A stretch of 64,000 nt of DNA from Colwellia sp. C2M11 (GCF_018860915.1 NZ_JAHKQD010000009.1:123455-187454), one strand, 5' to 3'. Positions 37,400 to 48,204 are shown, counted from the stretch's first letter. The notes: generated by a model from the letters alone, not told the origin. Numbers and translations are program-made.

Positions 37400-40285
37400 T
37401 TATTTTTGATAATCAACCTTTTTAGCAACCGTTGCAGCATCTTGAATAACTATTTGATTAGCTAACGTTGCGAAAGGCTTATCTTGATATTTAGTGCCAC
37501 GTAACTGCACATTCACGCGTGCAGCATTAGGGTTAGCCAATGTAGCTTTATAGAAATTTTTAATATCAGTTAAACTAACGCTTTTTACTTGCTCAATTAA
37601 TTTAGCTTTTGAGTCATAGTTCCAGTTCTCTTTTTCCCAATCTGAAAACATAGGTGAAATTTCTTGATATAAATTTTTAGGCGCTTGTGTAAGACTCACT
37701 AATACGCCATCTTTAATTTTATCAAAGCTCGCTTGCGTTAAAGCATCAAGCAATACTTTATATTCAACATTAAATCTATCGAAGCGCGCTTGTGCTGCCG
37801 TTAAATCTAGCACTGGTGACTGTATATAAAGCCCAATACCTGCGTAGTTATCCATCGCCATATCAGTAGCTCCTACCGCATAACCAAGTTGCTCTTCAGT
37901 ACGTAACTGATTAGAAGCTTCAAAAGTAAAGTGATTAGCTAACACTTTTGCTGTCGCAAGTGATCGGTACCCTGCTTTTGCATGAAAATACACATCAAGT
38001 AAAGCAATATCTGCTGCAGCAATATCTTGTTGGTAGCTTAATACTTGCCCTGATTTTGGTTTCAAATACACGTTTTTAGCATAACTTGTGGTTTTTTTAT
38101 CCGTGCCTAAAGCCTTACTAACAAGTACTGCTACTTGTTTTAAATCTTTTTGACTGTAATTACCAAAAGCAAAAATTCTTGGTTGGTTGTTTTTAGTTAC
38201 TTGAGCAACTATTTTATTAAAATCAGTTAACGTCATAACATTAGCCGCTTCAATTAATGCGCTATTTTCAAATTGATCTTTCCTAACTACTTTAGTGAAA
38301 GCACCACCAATTTGACGAACAGCAAACTGCTTTTGAATGTTAGCAATATCGCGCATATAACGATCTTTTGCTTGTAAGAAACTTTGCTCATCAACATTTG
38401 GCGTCAAATCTGTTAATAAGCTATTTAATAACGTACTTTGTTTGTCAGTAAAACCATCAACAAATAATGTCATGCCTTTACCTGCTGAGGCTTTAGTACT
38501 AATACCTGCAGCTTGCGCTTCAGACATTAACAAGCTTTGCTTTAAATTATAAACGTCTTGCCAAATAGCTAATGCTACTTGCGTATTTATATTAGCAATG
38601 GCTTCACCGCTATTAATATCAACTTTGATAATACCTTTAGGCTGTTCAGCGAATAACTGACTTGGGTAATGCCAAATTTTCACACCATTATGCTCAACTT
38701 TTAATTCAGGTTTTTGTTGGTTTGAATTTTGTGGTTTTATATCGAAATTTTCAGGTAATAAGCGATTTACTAACGGTAAAGAAAGTACTGTAGTTACGTT
38801 GTTTTTCCAGCTAGCTATTTCATCAGCGCCAATATCTTCAATACGATATTCACCTTGATAAAAGTGTTGTTTTTCAGTTACTTTTTCATTTTTACTCACA
38901 TACCAAATACGTAATGTTTCTGGCGTTAATTGACTGAGTACATTTTCAATAGCTTGTGCGTCAAATTGCCCGTAATAATAAGGCGCATTAATCGCATAAT
39001 TGGTTGAGTAATCTTGCATGCTATCAACCAAATTAGCGACATAGTTAAATTCATCACCTTTCTCTAAAAAGCGGAATTCGTTATCTAAAGCTGTTTTTAT
39101 TTCTTTATAGTATTTTTCATCAACACCTTTCGCTTTTATTAGGTCAATGTATTGCATAATCATAGCTACTATTTCATCACGATTTGCCATACCATCATCT
39201 GTTAAATCTAATGTGATACTGAATTCACCATAATTACCGTAATGATTGGCAGAAGCGCCTGCATCTAATGAACTTATCCAACCTTTAGCTTTTAAAATTT
39301 GTGCTGGTGTACCCGGCATATCTGAGCCAAGCAAATATGAAATAAAATGATTAGGTTTAACGGTAAACTGACTCATATTATTAGCAATGGTAAAGTCTAA
39401 TTTTAGTTGCTTAATATCTTGATTCGGTTTGAAATAAACTTTTTTACTACCTACTTTAGTAAAGTCTAGTGTTTGTTTAATTTCTGGTTTTTCAATATTT
39501 TTATCAATTATACTACTAAAGTGCTTAGTTGCTAAGGCTTCCATTTCATCTAATGGTAAGTTACTGACCATTGAAACTTTCATAATATTTGATGAATAGT
39601 ATTTATTATAAAAATCGACAGTTTCTTTATGTAAGTTACTATTTTCTTTATCAGATAGCGTTTCTAAATTACCAATTAAAAATCGGTTAGCTGCATGTTC
39701 ACCCATCATGCTACGTGACAATTTAAACTGTGCAAAAAAGTCTAACTCACCACGCATAGACCATTCTGAATTAACCGCATTACGCTCTTTGTCTGTATAT
39801 TCAGGGTAAAACTTTGGTGATTTGAAAAAGTCAGAAAACCTATCAAGAGTTTCATCAAAAGCGTTATTATTCACCTTAAACATATAGTTGGTATAAGTTA
39901 ACCATGTTGACGCATTTAAAGTTCCGCCATTCTCTTTGAGAAACTCAGAATACTCACTAGTTTCAGGGTATTTTTCAGTACCCAAAAATAGTAAGTGCTC
40001 AAGGTAATGCGCTAAACCTTGCTGTTCCATAGGGTCTTGTAATAAGCCTACACCAACATTTAATGCTGCTGCTGATTTTTTAGTTGTAGGGTCTGAAACC
40101 AATATCACTTCAATGTTATTACTTAGCTTAACGGTACGATAATCTCGTTGATCATTAGGGCTTACTGCAAGGTTTGTTAATGGCGCTAATACTGTAGTTG
40201 CTGCATTATTTTGCGTAGAAGGTGTTTGAGAACACGCGGTCATCATAACAAGCGCAATAGCACTGAGTGTGAATGTTTTTTTCAT
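37400..40285 (-). CDS. M16-family (pitrilysin-like) lipoprotein peptidase
   Basis: 961 residues from ATG 40285, with AAGGGA just upstream. The signal peptide ends in a lipobox-like MMTAC (Cys 18), so a lipid-anchored envelope protein. The zinc motif HYLEH (93-97), inverted HxxEH, and a downstream Glu (ERNAVNSEW) are intact, so an active metallopeptidase. Length and four-domain layout match insulysin/pitrilysin enzymes that degrade peptides. It is divergent from the CadC-like regulator at 40671, 385 bases away; a strong terminator follows it. Confidence 0.93.
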   Translation of the reverse strand: MKKTFTLSAIALVMMTACSQTPSTQNNAATTVLAPLTNLAVSPNDQRDYRTVKLSNNIEVILVSDPTTKKSAAALNVGVGLLQDPMEQQGLAHYLEHLLFLGTEKYPETSEYSEFLKENGGTLNASTWLTYTNYMFKVNNNAFDETLDRFSDFFKSPKFYPEYTDKERNAVNSEWSMRGELDFFAQFKLSRSMMGEHAANRFLIGNLETLSDKENSNLHKETVDFYNKYYSSNIMKVSMVSNLPLDEMEALATKHFSSIIDKNIEKPEIKQTLDFTKVGSKKVYFKPNQDIKQLKLDFTIANNMSQFTVKPNHFISYLLGSDMPGTPAQILKAKGWISSLDAGASANHYGNYGEFSITLDLTDDGMANRDEIVAMIMQYIDLIKAKGVDEKYYKEIKTALDNEFRFLEKGDEFNYVANLVDSMQDYSTNYAINAPYYYGQFDAQAIENVLSQLTPETLRIWYVSKNEKVTEKQHFYQGEYRIEDIGADEIASWKNNVTTVLSLPLVNRLLPENFDIKPQNSNQQKPELKVEHNGVKIWHYPSQLFAEQPKGIIKVDINSGEAIANINTQVALAIWQDVYNLKQSLLMSEAQAAGISTKASAGKGMTLFVDGFTDKQSTLLNSLLTDLTPNVDEQSFLQAKDRYMRDIANIQKQFAVRQIGGAFTKVVRKDQFENSALIEAANVMTLTDFNKIVAQVTKNNQPRIFAFGNYSQKDLKQVAVLVSKALGTDKKTTSYAKNVYLKPKSGQVLSYQQDIAAADIALLDVYFHAKAGYRSLATAKVLANHFTFEASNQLRTEEQLGYAVGATDMAMDNYAGIGLYIQSPVLDLTAAQARFDRFNVEYKVLLDALTQASFDKIKDGVLVSLTQAPKNLYQEISPMFSDWEKENWNYDSKAKLIEQVKSVSLTDIKNFYKATLANPNAARVNVQLRGTKYQDKPFATLANQIVIQDAATVAKKVDYQK

Positions 40286-40670
40286 GTTTTTTCCCTTGAA
40301 ATATGAATAAATCAAGCTAACTATAGTATTGCTATTTAGCGTACCATTTACTTATTTGTTGTTAGCTTGAATAATTTGACTGATTATAATTATGTTAACA
40401 ACCGCTATTTTACCAAAAAGATTGACTAAGTCGCTTACCAAAGCATTAGGATTCTATTCATCACTAAAATAAAAAACAACCCTTTGAAAATAAACAGTAA
40501 AAACAAACAAGCACAATAAAAACAGTGAATATTGACATCATAGAAGTAAACCTTATCAAAAGCTTATAATTCAATAACATTTCGAATTAACCTATTAATT
40601 AATCTATTTTTATTGCGTTATTGTTATTGAAATGTTAATTTTCATTCTTGGTTATTTCTAGTAATAAAAT
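40286..40670. other. Divergent intergenic region, no gene seen
   Basis: 385 very AT-rich bases between the M16 peptidase and the CadC-like regulator genes, which face away from each other. Promoters for both must lie here; no clear operator palindrome was found. Confidence 0.5.
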
Positions 40671-42989
40671 GTGCAATATAAACTTGGTCCTTGGTTACTT
40701 TTACCTGCTCGCTGTATAATATCTTCAAAGGTTATTGAAAGAGAGTTAGATCCGCTCAGCTTTAAATTAATAACCTACTTTATCAGTCAGCCTGATCGCA
40801 TTATTCCTCGCCAAGAGCTAGTAGAGAATGTATGGCAACAGAGTTTTGTTGATGATAATGCAATTAATCGTGCGATATCAGAACTTAGAAAGCAGTTAAC
40901 TCATCCTGAGCATAAAGCCCCTTTAATCAAAACGCATTACCGTAAAGGCTACTCTCTCACAGTAACACCAAAAAAAGTCATTAATGACGCTGAAAATATC
41001 ACCGCTCATACCGCGGTAACTACAGACTTAGCTACCGATTTGGATACCACTCAAATCACAACAAATGAAGTGTTAGATAATAGCAATGACATAAAAGAAA
41101 AATCGCCTAAAGTAATAAACACTGAAAGTACTATTACGGCGAATACAACTCAAACCAAAACACTAAAACCTGCTATTAAATTTTCTTCTTATCGTTGGTT
41201 ATTAATATTACTGGTATTGTTACTGACCATTAATCTTTTTATCGACTTTAATATCGACGTTAAGGTAGTTAACGATGAACCTAACACGCCATTGGCAATC
41301 ACAACGCAGACGAATAAGAGTGATATTGAAACATTACAAAAAATAACGCCTGTTATAGCAAAAAATGTAAATATTACCGCCGCAACATGGAATATAGGCT
41401 CTGAAACACATCCTTTAGTTTCGCCAGATAAAAATATTTTTGCATATACAAATAAAAATAACGGCATAACCAGTAGTTATATAAAAAGCTTAAGTAACCA
41501 ACAAGAAATAAAACTCACTTATAACGATTTGCATATAAGCGCTATGTCGTGGCAGCCTAACAGTCGTATTTTACTGGTCGAAACTACTGATTTAAAATCT
41601 CAGTGCCACTACGCAACGTTTGATTTGAGTAATATTAACAATATTCCAGAACCGCGGTTTATCAAAGAGTGTGATAAGCAAGCACGTAGCATGGCGCAGT
41701 TAAGTATTGACGGTAATACCATGTTTTATATTGAATTAGATGAAAAAAAGCTAGGACAGGAAATATACCAATATAATATTAAAACCCAAAAAAGCACAGT
41801 ATTAGTTCCTTCTGGTGATGCTCAATATGGTGTAACTAACATGCTTATTTCACCTAACGGTAAACAATTACTTTACCGTTGGTATGAACGAAATAGTCCC
41901 GCAAAGCTTTATTTACTGGATATTGCGACACGTGAGCAACGCGTACTATATGAGCAAGCCGAAGAATTATCGAGTGTAACAATCGCCTGGCTGCCTGACG
42001 GCGAACATATTGGGGTATTACAAGAAAAAACATTAAGTTTTATTAATATTCACAATCGAGCTTTGAATTCAATAGAGCTACCAATAAAAAAATATTTAAG
42101 TCGAATGAGCTTCCTCGATAGCAATCAACTGTTTTCATCTGAGGCTGCTAGCACACAAGCACAAGTGGCCCAAATTGATAATATATTTTCAAAAGGTGAA
42201 AAAAAGGTAACTATGCTCCATCGTTCTGATAGTAACGACTATTACCCTACTTACTCTAGAAAACAGCAAAACTCACATTATTTTATCTCTAGTAGAACAA
42301 ATCAATATCAAATTTGGCAAGCTGATGACAGTACAGAAAAGCAAATTAGTAATTTTTCAACAGAAGAACAACAGGCTATTTACGTTTTAGTCTTATCAGA
42401 CAATGAAGAGTACTTATTATTTAATCGTAATAATCAACTTGAATTTATTGATTTAAAAACAGGAGTATTACATAGCATACCTGAATTAGATCAAGCTAAA
42501 GTAAGTAGTTATGTATGGTCAAATAACGATAAAACTATTCTTTATTCCACAATAAAAGATAAAGTAAGTCAAATATGGCAATTTAATTTGCTCACAAGAG
42601 AAAATACACAGCTAACATTTGAAGGTGGTCAAAAATTACTTAAAAATGAGCGAGGAGAGGTTTTTTATATTAATGATAATACATTATTTAACTTAACGTA
42701 TGAGCAAGATAAAAATACGCAGAATGCGTTTACCAAGAAAATAACGATTACACTAGCTCAGTGTTGGTGTTCAATTGCTTTGCGCGATGATTATTTTTAT
42801 AGCCTTGGCGATCCTTTATCATTAGCAAGAATGCATATATTAACAGGTGAAGTAGAAGAAATAGCCTTGCCTCAAGATTCAATGGGCATAGTTCTAAAAG
42901 CTGCATCTAACAAGCTTTTAACCACACTAACTAATGAAAGAAGTACACAAGTACAACGCATTTCTTGGTCTGCTACACCGTTGCCCTAA
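40671..42989 (+). CDS. CadC-like membrane transcriptional regulator with beta-propeller sensor
   Basis: 772 residues from GTG 40671; an ATG two bases earlier is in another frame. An OmpR-type winged helix fills residues 3-98 (RIIPRQELVENVWQQSFVDD, then NAINRAISELRKQL and the wing KTHYRKGYSL). A Thr/Asn-rich linker leads to one membrane segment at 175-193. The periplasmic ~570 residues have repeated WD40/TolB-like blades (SPDKNIFAYTNKNNG, SPNGKQLLYRWYERN). It is of the CadC/ToxR type, regulating from the membrane without a kinase. It is divergent from the M16 peptidase, a plausible target. Confidence 0.88.
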   Translation: MQYKLGPWLLLPARCIISSKVIERELDPLSFKLITYFISQPDRIIPRQELVENVWQQSFVDDNAINRAISELRKQLTHPEHKAPLIKTHYRKGYSLTVTPKKVINDAENITAHTAVTTDLATDLDTTQITTNEVLDNSNDIKEKSPKVINTESTITANTTQTKTLKPAIKFSSYRWLLILLVLLLTINLFIDFNIDVKVVNDEPNTPLAITTQTNKSDIETLQKITPVIAKNVNITAATWNIGSETHPLVSPDKNIFAYTNKNNGITSSYIKSLSNQQEIKLTYNDLHISAMSWQPNSRILLVETTDLKSQCHYATFDLSNINNIPEPRFIKECDKQARSMAQLSIDGNTMFYIELDEKKLGQEIYQYNIKTQKSTVLVPSGDAQYGVTNMLISPNGKQLLYRWYERNSPAKLYLLDIATREQRVLYEQAEELSSVTIAWLPDGEHIGVLQEKTLSFINIHNRALNSIELPIKKYLSRMSFLDSNQLFSSEAASTQAQVAQIDNIFSKGEKKVTMLHRSDSNDYYPTYSRKQQNSHYFISSRTNQYQIWQADDSTEKQISNFSTEEQQAIYVLVLSDNEEYLLFNRNNQLEFIDLKTGVLHSIPELDQAKVSSYVWSNNDKTILYSTIKDKVSQIWQFNLLTRENTQLTFEGGQKLLKNERGEVFYINDNTLFNLTYEQDKNTQNAFTKKITITLAQCWCSIALRDDYFYSLGDPLSLARMHILTGEVEEIALPQDSMGIVLKAASNKLLTTLTNERSTQVQRISWSATPLP

Positions 42990-43252
42990 CCATAGCCAGT
43001 AGCGGCTCTGCGAGCGTATCACCATTCAGGTATAGTGTACCTTTGTGTAAACGATACCTGCGTTCAAGGAGCGCTTAAATTCAACTATCAGCACTATCAG
43101 CACTATCTGGGTTCATTAAAGTATTCCATGCGAGTGCTCAACTCTGGTCACACAATACGATGTATCTGATAAGCTGATTTTTTGTGAACGGGCCTTTGCA
43201 TAACAGTATCTACACTTCGCTAAGTAAGGCTCATTAAAATGTCAGCAAACTA

Positions 43253-43413
43253 TTATGGATGGCCTGATAAACTTGTACCGCTGACATAAATAACATCGCT
43301 ATTTTTTGAAACTTTCCATACAGAAGACTCTGCGCTAGCGGTATTAGCAAAAGTAATACTTGCACATAAGCTAGCTAGCACCGTCACTTTTTATGGTAAA
43401 TATTACATAACAT
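43253..43413 (-). pseudogene. Remnant of a TraB/GumN-like secreted protein gene
   Basis: A ribosome-binding site AAGGGA precedes ATG 43413, but the frame stops after nine codons. Shifting by one base at a five-A run (about 43390) opens a signal peptide VLASLCASITFANTASA followed by SSVWKVSKNSDVIYVSGT, which resembles the start of TraB/GumN proteins, before a stop at 43253. The rest of the gene is not seen. So a frameshifted and truncated fragment; family assignment from a short match only. Confidence 0.4.
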
Positions 43414-43462
43414 TCCCTTTATTTTACGATTTAAAATAGGCTTGCTGCCCTAATTATTGAAT

Positions 43463-43726
43463 TTATTTACTTGAAGTTGGCAATAGCAACGTTGCTAGTG
43501 TTTGGCTTTGGCTTGTTGTTATATTCGTTTGATTTTCCGCTACAACATCCGCAATAATTTTAGGCATAGTCGATTCAATATCGACTTTTGCAGACTTAAT
43601 TAGTTGATATTTTTGTTCATTTGTTATTTGAGCACCAATTGCCGATTGACAAAATGATGCTAATAAAATGGCAAAGCTAACCATTGCTAATTTGTTATGG
43701 ATTGCTGAATTAATACTATTGATCAT
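43463..43726 (-). CDS. Small secreted protein, unknown function
   Basis: 87 residues with a signal peptide: a basic/polar start, hydrophobic LAMVSFAILLASF, and a likely cleavage after AIGA. The mature ~55 residues are hydrophilic and rich in Thr, Ser and Ile, ending in SSK, with no recognised family. A purine-rich GAGAAAGAC precedes ATG 43726. It is flanked by the TraB/GumN remnant and repeat-containing sequence, so the area may be decaying. Existence is plausible, function unknown. Confidence 0.5.
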   Translation of the reverse strand: MINSINSAIHNKLAMVSFAILLASFCQSAIGAQITNEQKYQLIKSAKVDIESTMPKIIADVVAENQTNITTSQSQTLATLLLPTSSK

Positions 43727-44050
43727 GATAAAGTCTTTCTCTATTTAGAGTAATTAAATGATAGAAATATAAGTAGCCATAGCAATTACTCACGAGCCTT
43801 TATTACCCAGAAGAGTTAAGTGCTGTTGACGAGTACAAGATTAAATAGATTACTAAAGAATGTCGCTTATCAAAGCCATAGCAATATATTCATGAGATCA
43901 ATAAAATATAAACGACTGATATTAAACAATTTAAATAAAACCTTATCAAAACATTATTAGAGAAAAATAACTAATCAGTTGAATTACGCAGAAAAAGTAA
44001 TATGAGGAGACTGTATAATTGAGCTGTTAACACCTCTATATCTGATAAAT

Positions 44051-44311
44051 ATACCCAAACCACTTGAATATGCCGTTTCAGAGCTAAGCTAGGAAATTAG
44101 CTCAAGGCGCAGTACGAAGACAATGGTTATTCCCTTATCAAAATCAATAACGCAGCATAAAGCGTTTCTAAACCAGCCCTTGCATAAGGTTGAGCAAATC
44201 ATACTCTGCGTTACATTTCTTTTTCAGGGAACAACCCTTCATAAAAAAATGAGCCTTGATAATGAATCGCTCAGACATACTGAAACGAGCATCTTCAAGT
44301 GGAACGGGTAT
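44051..44311. repeat. MITE-like element with inverted terminal repeats
   Basis: 261 bases. The left end ATACCCAAACCACTTGAA (44051-44068) matches the reverse complement of the right end TTCAAGTGGAACGGGTAT (44294-44311) at 15 of 18 positions. The match continues inward for ~12 more bases (ATGC, then CGTTTCAG, with one short gap), giving imperfect terminal repeats of about 31 bp. No target duplication was recognised. A short ORF inside (44123-44332) is not considered a gene. It lies just after rsmJ. Confidence 0.7.
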
Positions 44312-44328
44312 CCATGTGCTCAAGTGTT

Positions 44329-45129
44329 TTAAACTTTTGGTATCGCTCGCTTAACATAAACATCGAATCTGTTTTTCTTCATTTTGATTGAAGTACTTGG
44401 TTTAATATTGTTAAGTGGTGGCGCATAGCTAGGGCGTTTAACTACCACGCGATATTTAGCTAGGGCTAAGGCAGGTTCAAGTAGTGCATCTGCATCGAGG
44501 TCTTCACCTACTAATGATTGAAATACGCGCATTTCTTTTTTTACTGCCGCTGATTTTTCACGGTGTGGGTACATAGGATCAAGATAAACCACATCGACTT
44601 GCTGTGCTAAGTCCATGTTTTCAATCGATGAAGCATGCACAAGTGTCATGCGGTTAGCTATTTCACTTACTTCGCTGTTGAGTTTTGCGCGTTCTATGCC
44701 ATCATCGAGTAAAGCTGCCACTATCGGCATACGCTCCATTAAGGTGACTTGGCAACCTAAGCCCGCTAGCACAAAAGCATCTCTGCCAAGGCCAGCAGTG
44801 GCATCTAACACATGTGGGGTAAATCCGTGTTTTAAGCCAATTGCTTTGGCAATATCTTGACCTCTGCCGCCGCCAAATTTCCTGCGATGTGCTACAGCAC
44901 CTTCAACAAAGTCTACTTTAACGCCACCAAGTTTAGGCTCGTCTAATTTTAAAAGCTCTAAGGCTTGTAGATTAAGCTGTAATAGAAAATGTAACTGTGG
45001 TTGTTTATTGGCTGCTGCCGCATCGCCTATGTAGTTTAGGTTCCATTTCTTGGCAATACGTTTACATTGATCGCTGTTAACGGCATCACAATACGCTACA
45101 GCAACATTTGGGAGGAGTGAATTAGTCAT
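44329..45129 (-). CDS. rsmJ: 16S rRNA m2G1516 methyltransferase RsmJ
   Basis: 266 residues. The SAM-binding motif is [17 protein letters not shown], with [20 protein letters not shown] as the DPPY-like catalytic motif; these are characteristic of RsmJ (YhiQ), which methylates guanine 1516 of 16S rRNA in the small subunit. Length fits (250-266). ATG 45129 overlaps the stop of the upstream Tag-like gene by one base (TAATG), so translation is coupled. Confidence 0.95.
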   Translation of the reverse strand: MTNSLLPNVAVAYCDAVNSDQCKRIAKKWNLNYIGDAAAANKQPQLHFLLQLNLQALELLKLDEPKLGGVKVDFVEGAVAHRRKFGGGRGQDIAKAIGLKHGFTPHVLDATAGLGRDAFVLAGLGCQVTLMERMPIVAALLDDGIERAKLNSEVSEIANRMTLVHASSIENMDLAQQVDVVYLDPMYPHREKSAAVKKEMRVFQSLVGEDLDADALLEPALALAKYRVVVKRPSYAPPLNNIKPSTSIKMKKNRFDVYVKRAIPKV

Positions 45130-45884
45130 TAAGCTTGTACAACATGAACGTAATTATCGCCACTAGCAAGCGCGATTAAACGGCTTAATTGAGTAAGACT
45201 GTAACCCGACTCTTGTTGTAGCTGATTAAAGTAAGTTTGAATGGCCGTTAAGCTTTTTTTACTTTGTAAGCCACCATCAATCACTTTTTGAGCTCTGAGA
45301 TAAGCTTCAACGTCTGAACTAAGAATAAAAGTGTCTTTGCCTAGCAAGCGTAAAGCATAAGGGCCGGTATTCCCGCCAAGGCGTTGACCGTGTTTTTTCA
45401 AAAAAGTCCATAAACCAATGATATCGGTAGTTGGCCACTCGGCAATAAACTGAGCAAAGCTGGTATTATGTTCTGTTTGGTGTTCAAAAATCATTTGCGC
45501 ATTGGCTTGAATAGTTTTTACTTTGTTGTAATTGCGAATTATTTTAGGATCGGCAGCCTTTTTCTCTAACATTTCTTCAGGCATCATTAACACTTTTTCA
45601 ATGTTGAAATTGAAAAAGCTGTCTTCAAAGTCTGGCCATTTATTTTCTACCACACGCCAAACAAAACCTGATTTAAAAATTTGTTTGGTAAAAGCCGATA
45701 AAATACGGTCATCAGTTAAATTTGACACATTTTCTTGAGCAGCACTATCAGGCAATAATTTTTTGCCAACAATTTTTTGTCCAAGTAATACTTCCAACGC
45801 ATGCGTGCCACCTTTTCTTTCTGCAGCACGCTGGTATAAATGGCTAAATTTTTCTGTGGTATTAATGTGTGTATCTATAGTCAT
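45129..45884 (-). CDS. DNA-3-methyladenine glycosylase I-like protein
   Basis: 251 residues. The chain shows the helix-rich glycosylase I pattern: [20 protein letters not shown] (Tag proteins have a similar segment that lines the base pocket), [15 protein letters not shown], and [20 protein letters not shown], where the helix-hairpin-like region would sit. The classical Tag zinc Cys/His ligands are not evident, so it may be a diverged relative with altered specificity. It lies between prlC (38 bases upstream) and rsmJ (1-base overlap), forming an operon on the minus strand. Confidence 0.75.
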   Translation of the reverse strand: MTIDTHINTTEKFSHLYQRAAERKGGTHALEVLLGQKIVGKKLLPDSAAQENVSNLTDDRILSAFTKQIFKSGFVWRVVENKWPDFEDSFFNFNIEKVLMMPEEMLEKKAADPKIIRNYNKVKTIQANAQMIFEHQTEHNTSFAQFIAEWPTTDIIGLWTFLKKHGQRLGGNTGPYALRLLGKDTFILSSDVEAYLRAQKVIDGGLQSKKSLTAIQTYFNQLQQESGYSLTQLSRLIALASGDNYVHVVQA

Positions 45885-45922
45885 TATTTTTGTTCAGCTT
45901 ATATTTCAGTTTATGCTTTAAT

Positions 45923-47986
45923 TTATGTTTTAATACCGCAGTGACGTAGCAAGGCTTCTATTTCTGGCGGTCTACCTCTAAACGCTTTAAATAATTCGCT
46001 TGGCTCTTTACTACCGCCTTTTTCAAGAATATTGGTTAAAAAGGCTTGTCCGGTATCTGTATTGAAAATGCCTTGCTCCTCAAATAAACCAAAAGCATCG
46101 GCAGATAATACTTCTGCCCATTTATAGCTGTAATAGCCTGCAGCATAACCACCTGCAAATATATGGCTGAAACCGTGTTGGAAACGATTAAATTCAGGTG
46201 CTTTAACTACAGCATATTGTTCGCGTACTTTATTTAACGCATCTTGAATGTAGGTGTTGTTATTTTCTGCATCAGGCTGGTAATTAGCATGCATAGTAAA
46301 ATCAAAAATACTGAATTCTAATTGACGTAGCATTTGCATCGCCGACTGAAAGTTTTTCGCGGCTAACATTTTATCAAGCATTTCTTGTGGTAATGGCTCG
46401 CCTGTTTCAAAGTGCCCTGATATAAAAGCAAGTGCTTCTGGCTGCCAGCACCAGTTTTCTAAAAATTGACTTGGTAACTCAACTGCATCCCAAGGAACAC
46501 CACTAATACCTGAGACACCACTTACATTAATTTGTGTCAGCATATGATGTAAACCGTGACCAAACTCATGGAAAAGAGTAACTACTTCATCATGAGTGAA
46601 AAGTGCAGGTGTATCACCAATAGGGCCATTAAAATTACAAGTGAGGTAAGCAACAGGATATTGAATATCGCCGTTAGCTAATTGCTGACGACCAACACAT
46701 TCATCCATCCACGCACCACCACGCTTTTTAGCACGAGCATATAAGTCTAAGTAGAAGCTGCCGCGTAATTCACCGGCTTTATCGAAAACGTCATAAAAAG
46801 ACACATCTTTATGCCAGGTATCTACATTTTCACGTACTTTAATTGTTAAACCAAATAGTTTATGAACAACGTCGAATAAGCCATTGACTACTTTGTCTTT
46901 CGGGAAATAAGGGCGTAGTTCTTCGTCAGAAATAGCATAACGATTATGTTTTAATTTTTCACTGTAATAAGCTAAATCCCAAGCCTGCAGCTCGGTTTGG
47001 TTATATTCACTTTGTGCAAAGTCTGTTAACTCTTGCATGTCTTGTTCGCCTTGATGCTGAGACTTTACTGCTAATCCTTGCAAAAAGCTCATTACTTCAT
47101 CGGTACTATTCGCCATTTTAGTGGCTAGAGATTTTTCACCGTAGTTAGAGAAACCAAGTAAGTTTGCCAGTTCATGACGTAGTGCTAACGTTTCATTCAT
47201 GATGGCACTATTATCAAACTCTCCTGCATTAGGTCCTTGATCGGAAGCACGGGTAACAAAGGCGCTGTACATTTTTTCACGTAAATCACGATTATCGCAA
47301 TAGGTCATAACTGGTAAATAGCTAGGAAAATCTAGCGTAAATGAATAACCTGTTTCGTCTTTGCTTTCTGCTAAGGCTTTAGCAGCAGCTAGCGCACTTT
47401 TAGGTAATCCAGACAAATCTTTTTCATCTGTAATATTTACAGTGAAGGCGTGAGTCGCATCTAAAACATTATTACTATAATTTGAGCTTAAGTCTGATAA
47501 GCGGCTCACAATTTCGCCGTAACGTTTTTTATCTTCATCATTAAGGGCGATGCCTGATAATTTAAAGTCACGTAGGGCATTAGTGATAACTTTTTGTTGA
47601 GCGGTATCTAAATTTTTAAATGATTCACCATCTTTTAAGCTTTGGTAGGCTTGGTATAATTTTTGGTTTTGACCAACAAAAGTACCGTATTCTGATAATA
47701 AAGGTAAGCAAGACTCGTAAGCTTCACGCAATTCATCACTGCTTAGTACGGAATTCATATGAGAAACGGGTGACCATAATTTAGATAAAACGTCATCTAC
47801 CTCGTCTATTGGTAAAACTAAATTTTCCCATGTAAACAATGTGTTATTGCTTAATGTGTCACTAATGACTTTTTTACAATCAGCTATAGCTTGCTCTACC
47901 GCAGGCTTAATATGCGCTGGTTTTATTTGTGAGAAGGCAGGTAAATCAAGATTTTTTATAGCTTGCGGTAATAAAGGATTAGTCAT
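45923..47986 (-). CDS. prlC: Oligopeptidase A
   Basis: 687-residue M3-family zinc oligopeptidase that degrades short peptides in the cytoplasm, including signal peptides. The zinc motif HEFGHGLHH is at about 470, and the downstream Glu ligand is in WDAVELPSQFLENW. Length matches E. coli OpdA/PrlC (680). It starts at ATG 47986 with a weak ribosome-binding site. It begins the prlC-Tag-like-rsmJ operon on the minus strand and is divergent from gor, 218 bases away. Confidence 0.97.
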   Translation of the reverse strand: MTNPLLPQAIKNLDLPAFSQIKPAHIKPAVEQAIADCKKVISDTLSNNTLFTWENLVLPIDEVDDVLSKLWSPVSHMNSVLSSDELREAYESCLPLLSEYGTFVGQNQKLYQAYQSLKDGESFKNLDTAQQKVITNALRDFKLSGIALNDEDKKRYGEIVSRLSDLSSNYSNNVLDATHAFTVNITDEKDLSGLPKSALAAAKALAESKDETGYSFTLDFPSYLPVMTYCDNRDLREKMYSAFVTRASDQGPNAGEFDNSAIMNETLALRHELANLLGFSNYGEKSLATKMANSTDEVMSFLQGLAVKSQHQGEQDMQELTDFAQSEYNQTELQAWDLAYYSEKLKHNRYAISDEELRPYFPKDKVVNGLFDVVHKLFGLTIKVRENVDTWHKDVSFYDVFDKAGELRGSFYLDLYARAKKRGGAWMDECVGRQQLANGDIQYPVAYLTCNFNGPIGDTPALFTHDEVVTLFHEFGHGLHHMLTQINVSGVSGISGVPWDAVELPSQFLENWCWQPEALAFISGHFETGEPLPQEMLDKMLAAKNFQSAMQMLRQLEFSIFDFTMHANYQPDAENNNTYIQDALNKVREQYAVVKAPEFNRFQHGFSHIFAGGYAAGYYSYKWAEVLSADAFGLFEEQGIFNTDTGQAFLTNILEKGGSKEPSELFKAFRGRPPEIEALLRHCGIKT

Positions 47987-48204
47987 AATAGTCAGTATAA
48001 ATAGATGAACGATACTAAAGTATGTGATGACAAATATTCAATATTCAAGTGAAATTTACTTAGCGATGACAATTGTGCAGCCAATTCATCACAAATTTTT
48101 GATTAATTTGTTATTGTTGAGTGAGAAATTCAATTGAATAATTGTGTTTTATCCCCAGATATAACAACATAAGCAATATAAATTAACTTTTTTTGGAACA
48201 TACA

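Noticed and set aside
43018-43051. A CAGGTAT/ATACCTG inverted repeat, considered as an integron attC site
   Set aside because: It lacks the R and L box consensus and no integrase gene or cassette array is present.
44123-44332. A 69-codon ORF within the MITE-like element
   Set aside because: No ribosome-binding site, no protein signature, and it falls inside a repeat with terminal inverted repeats.
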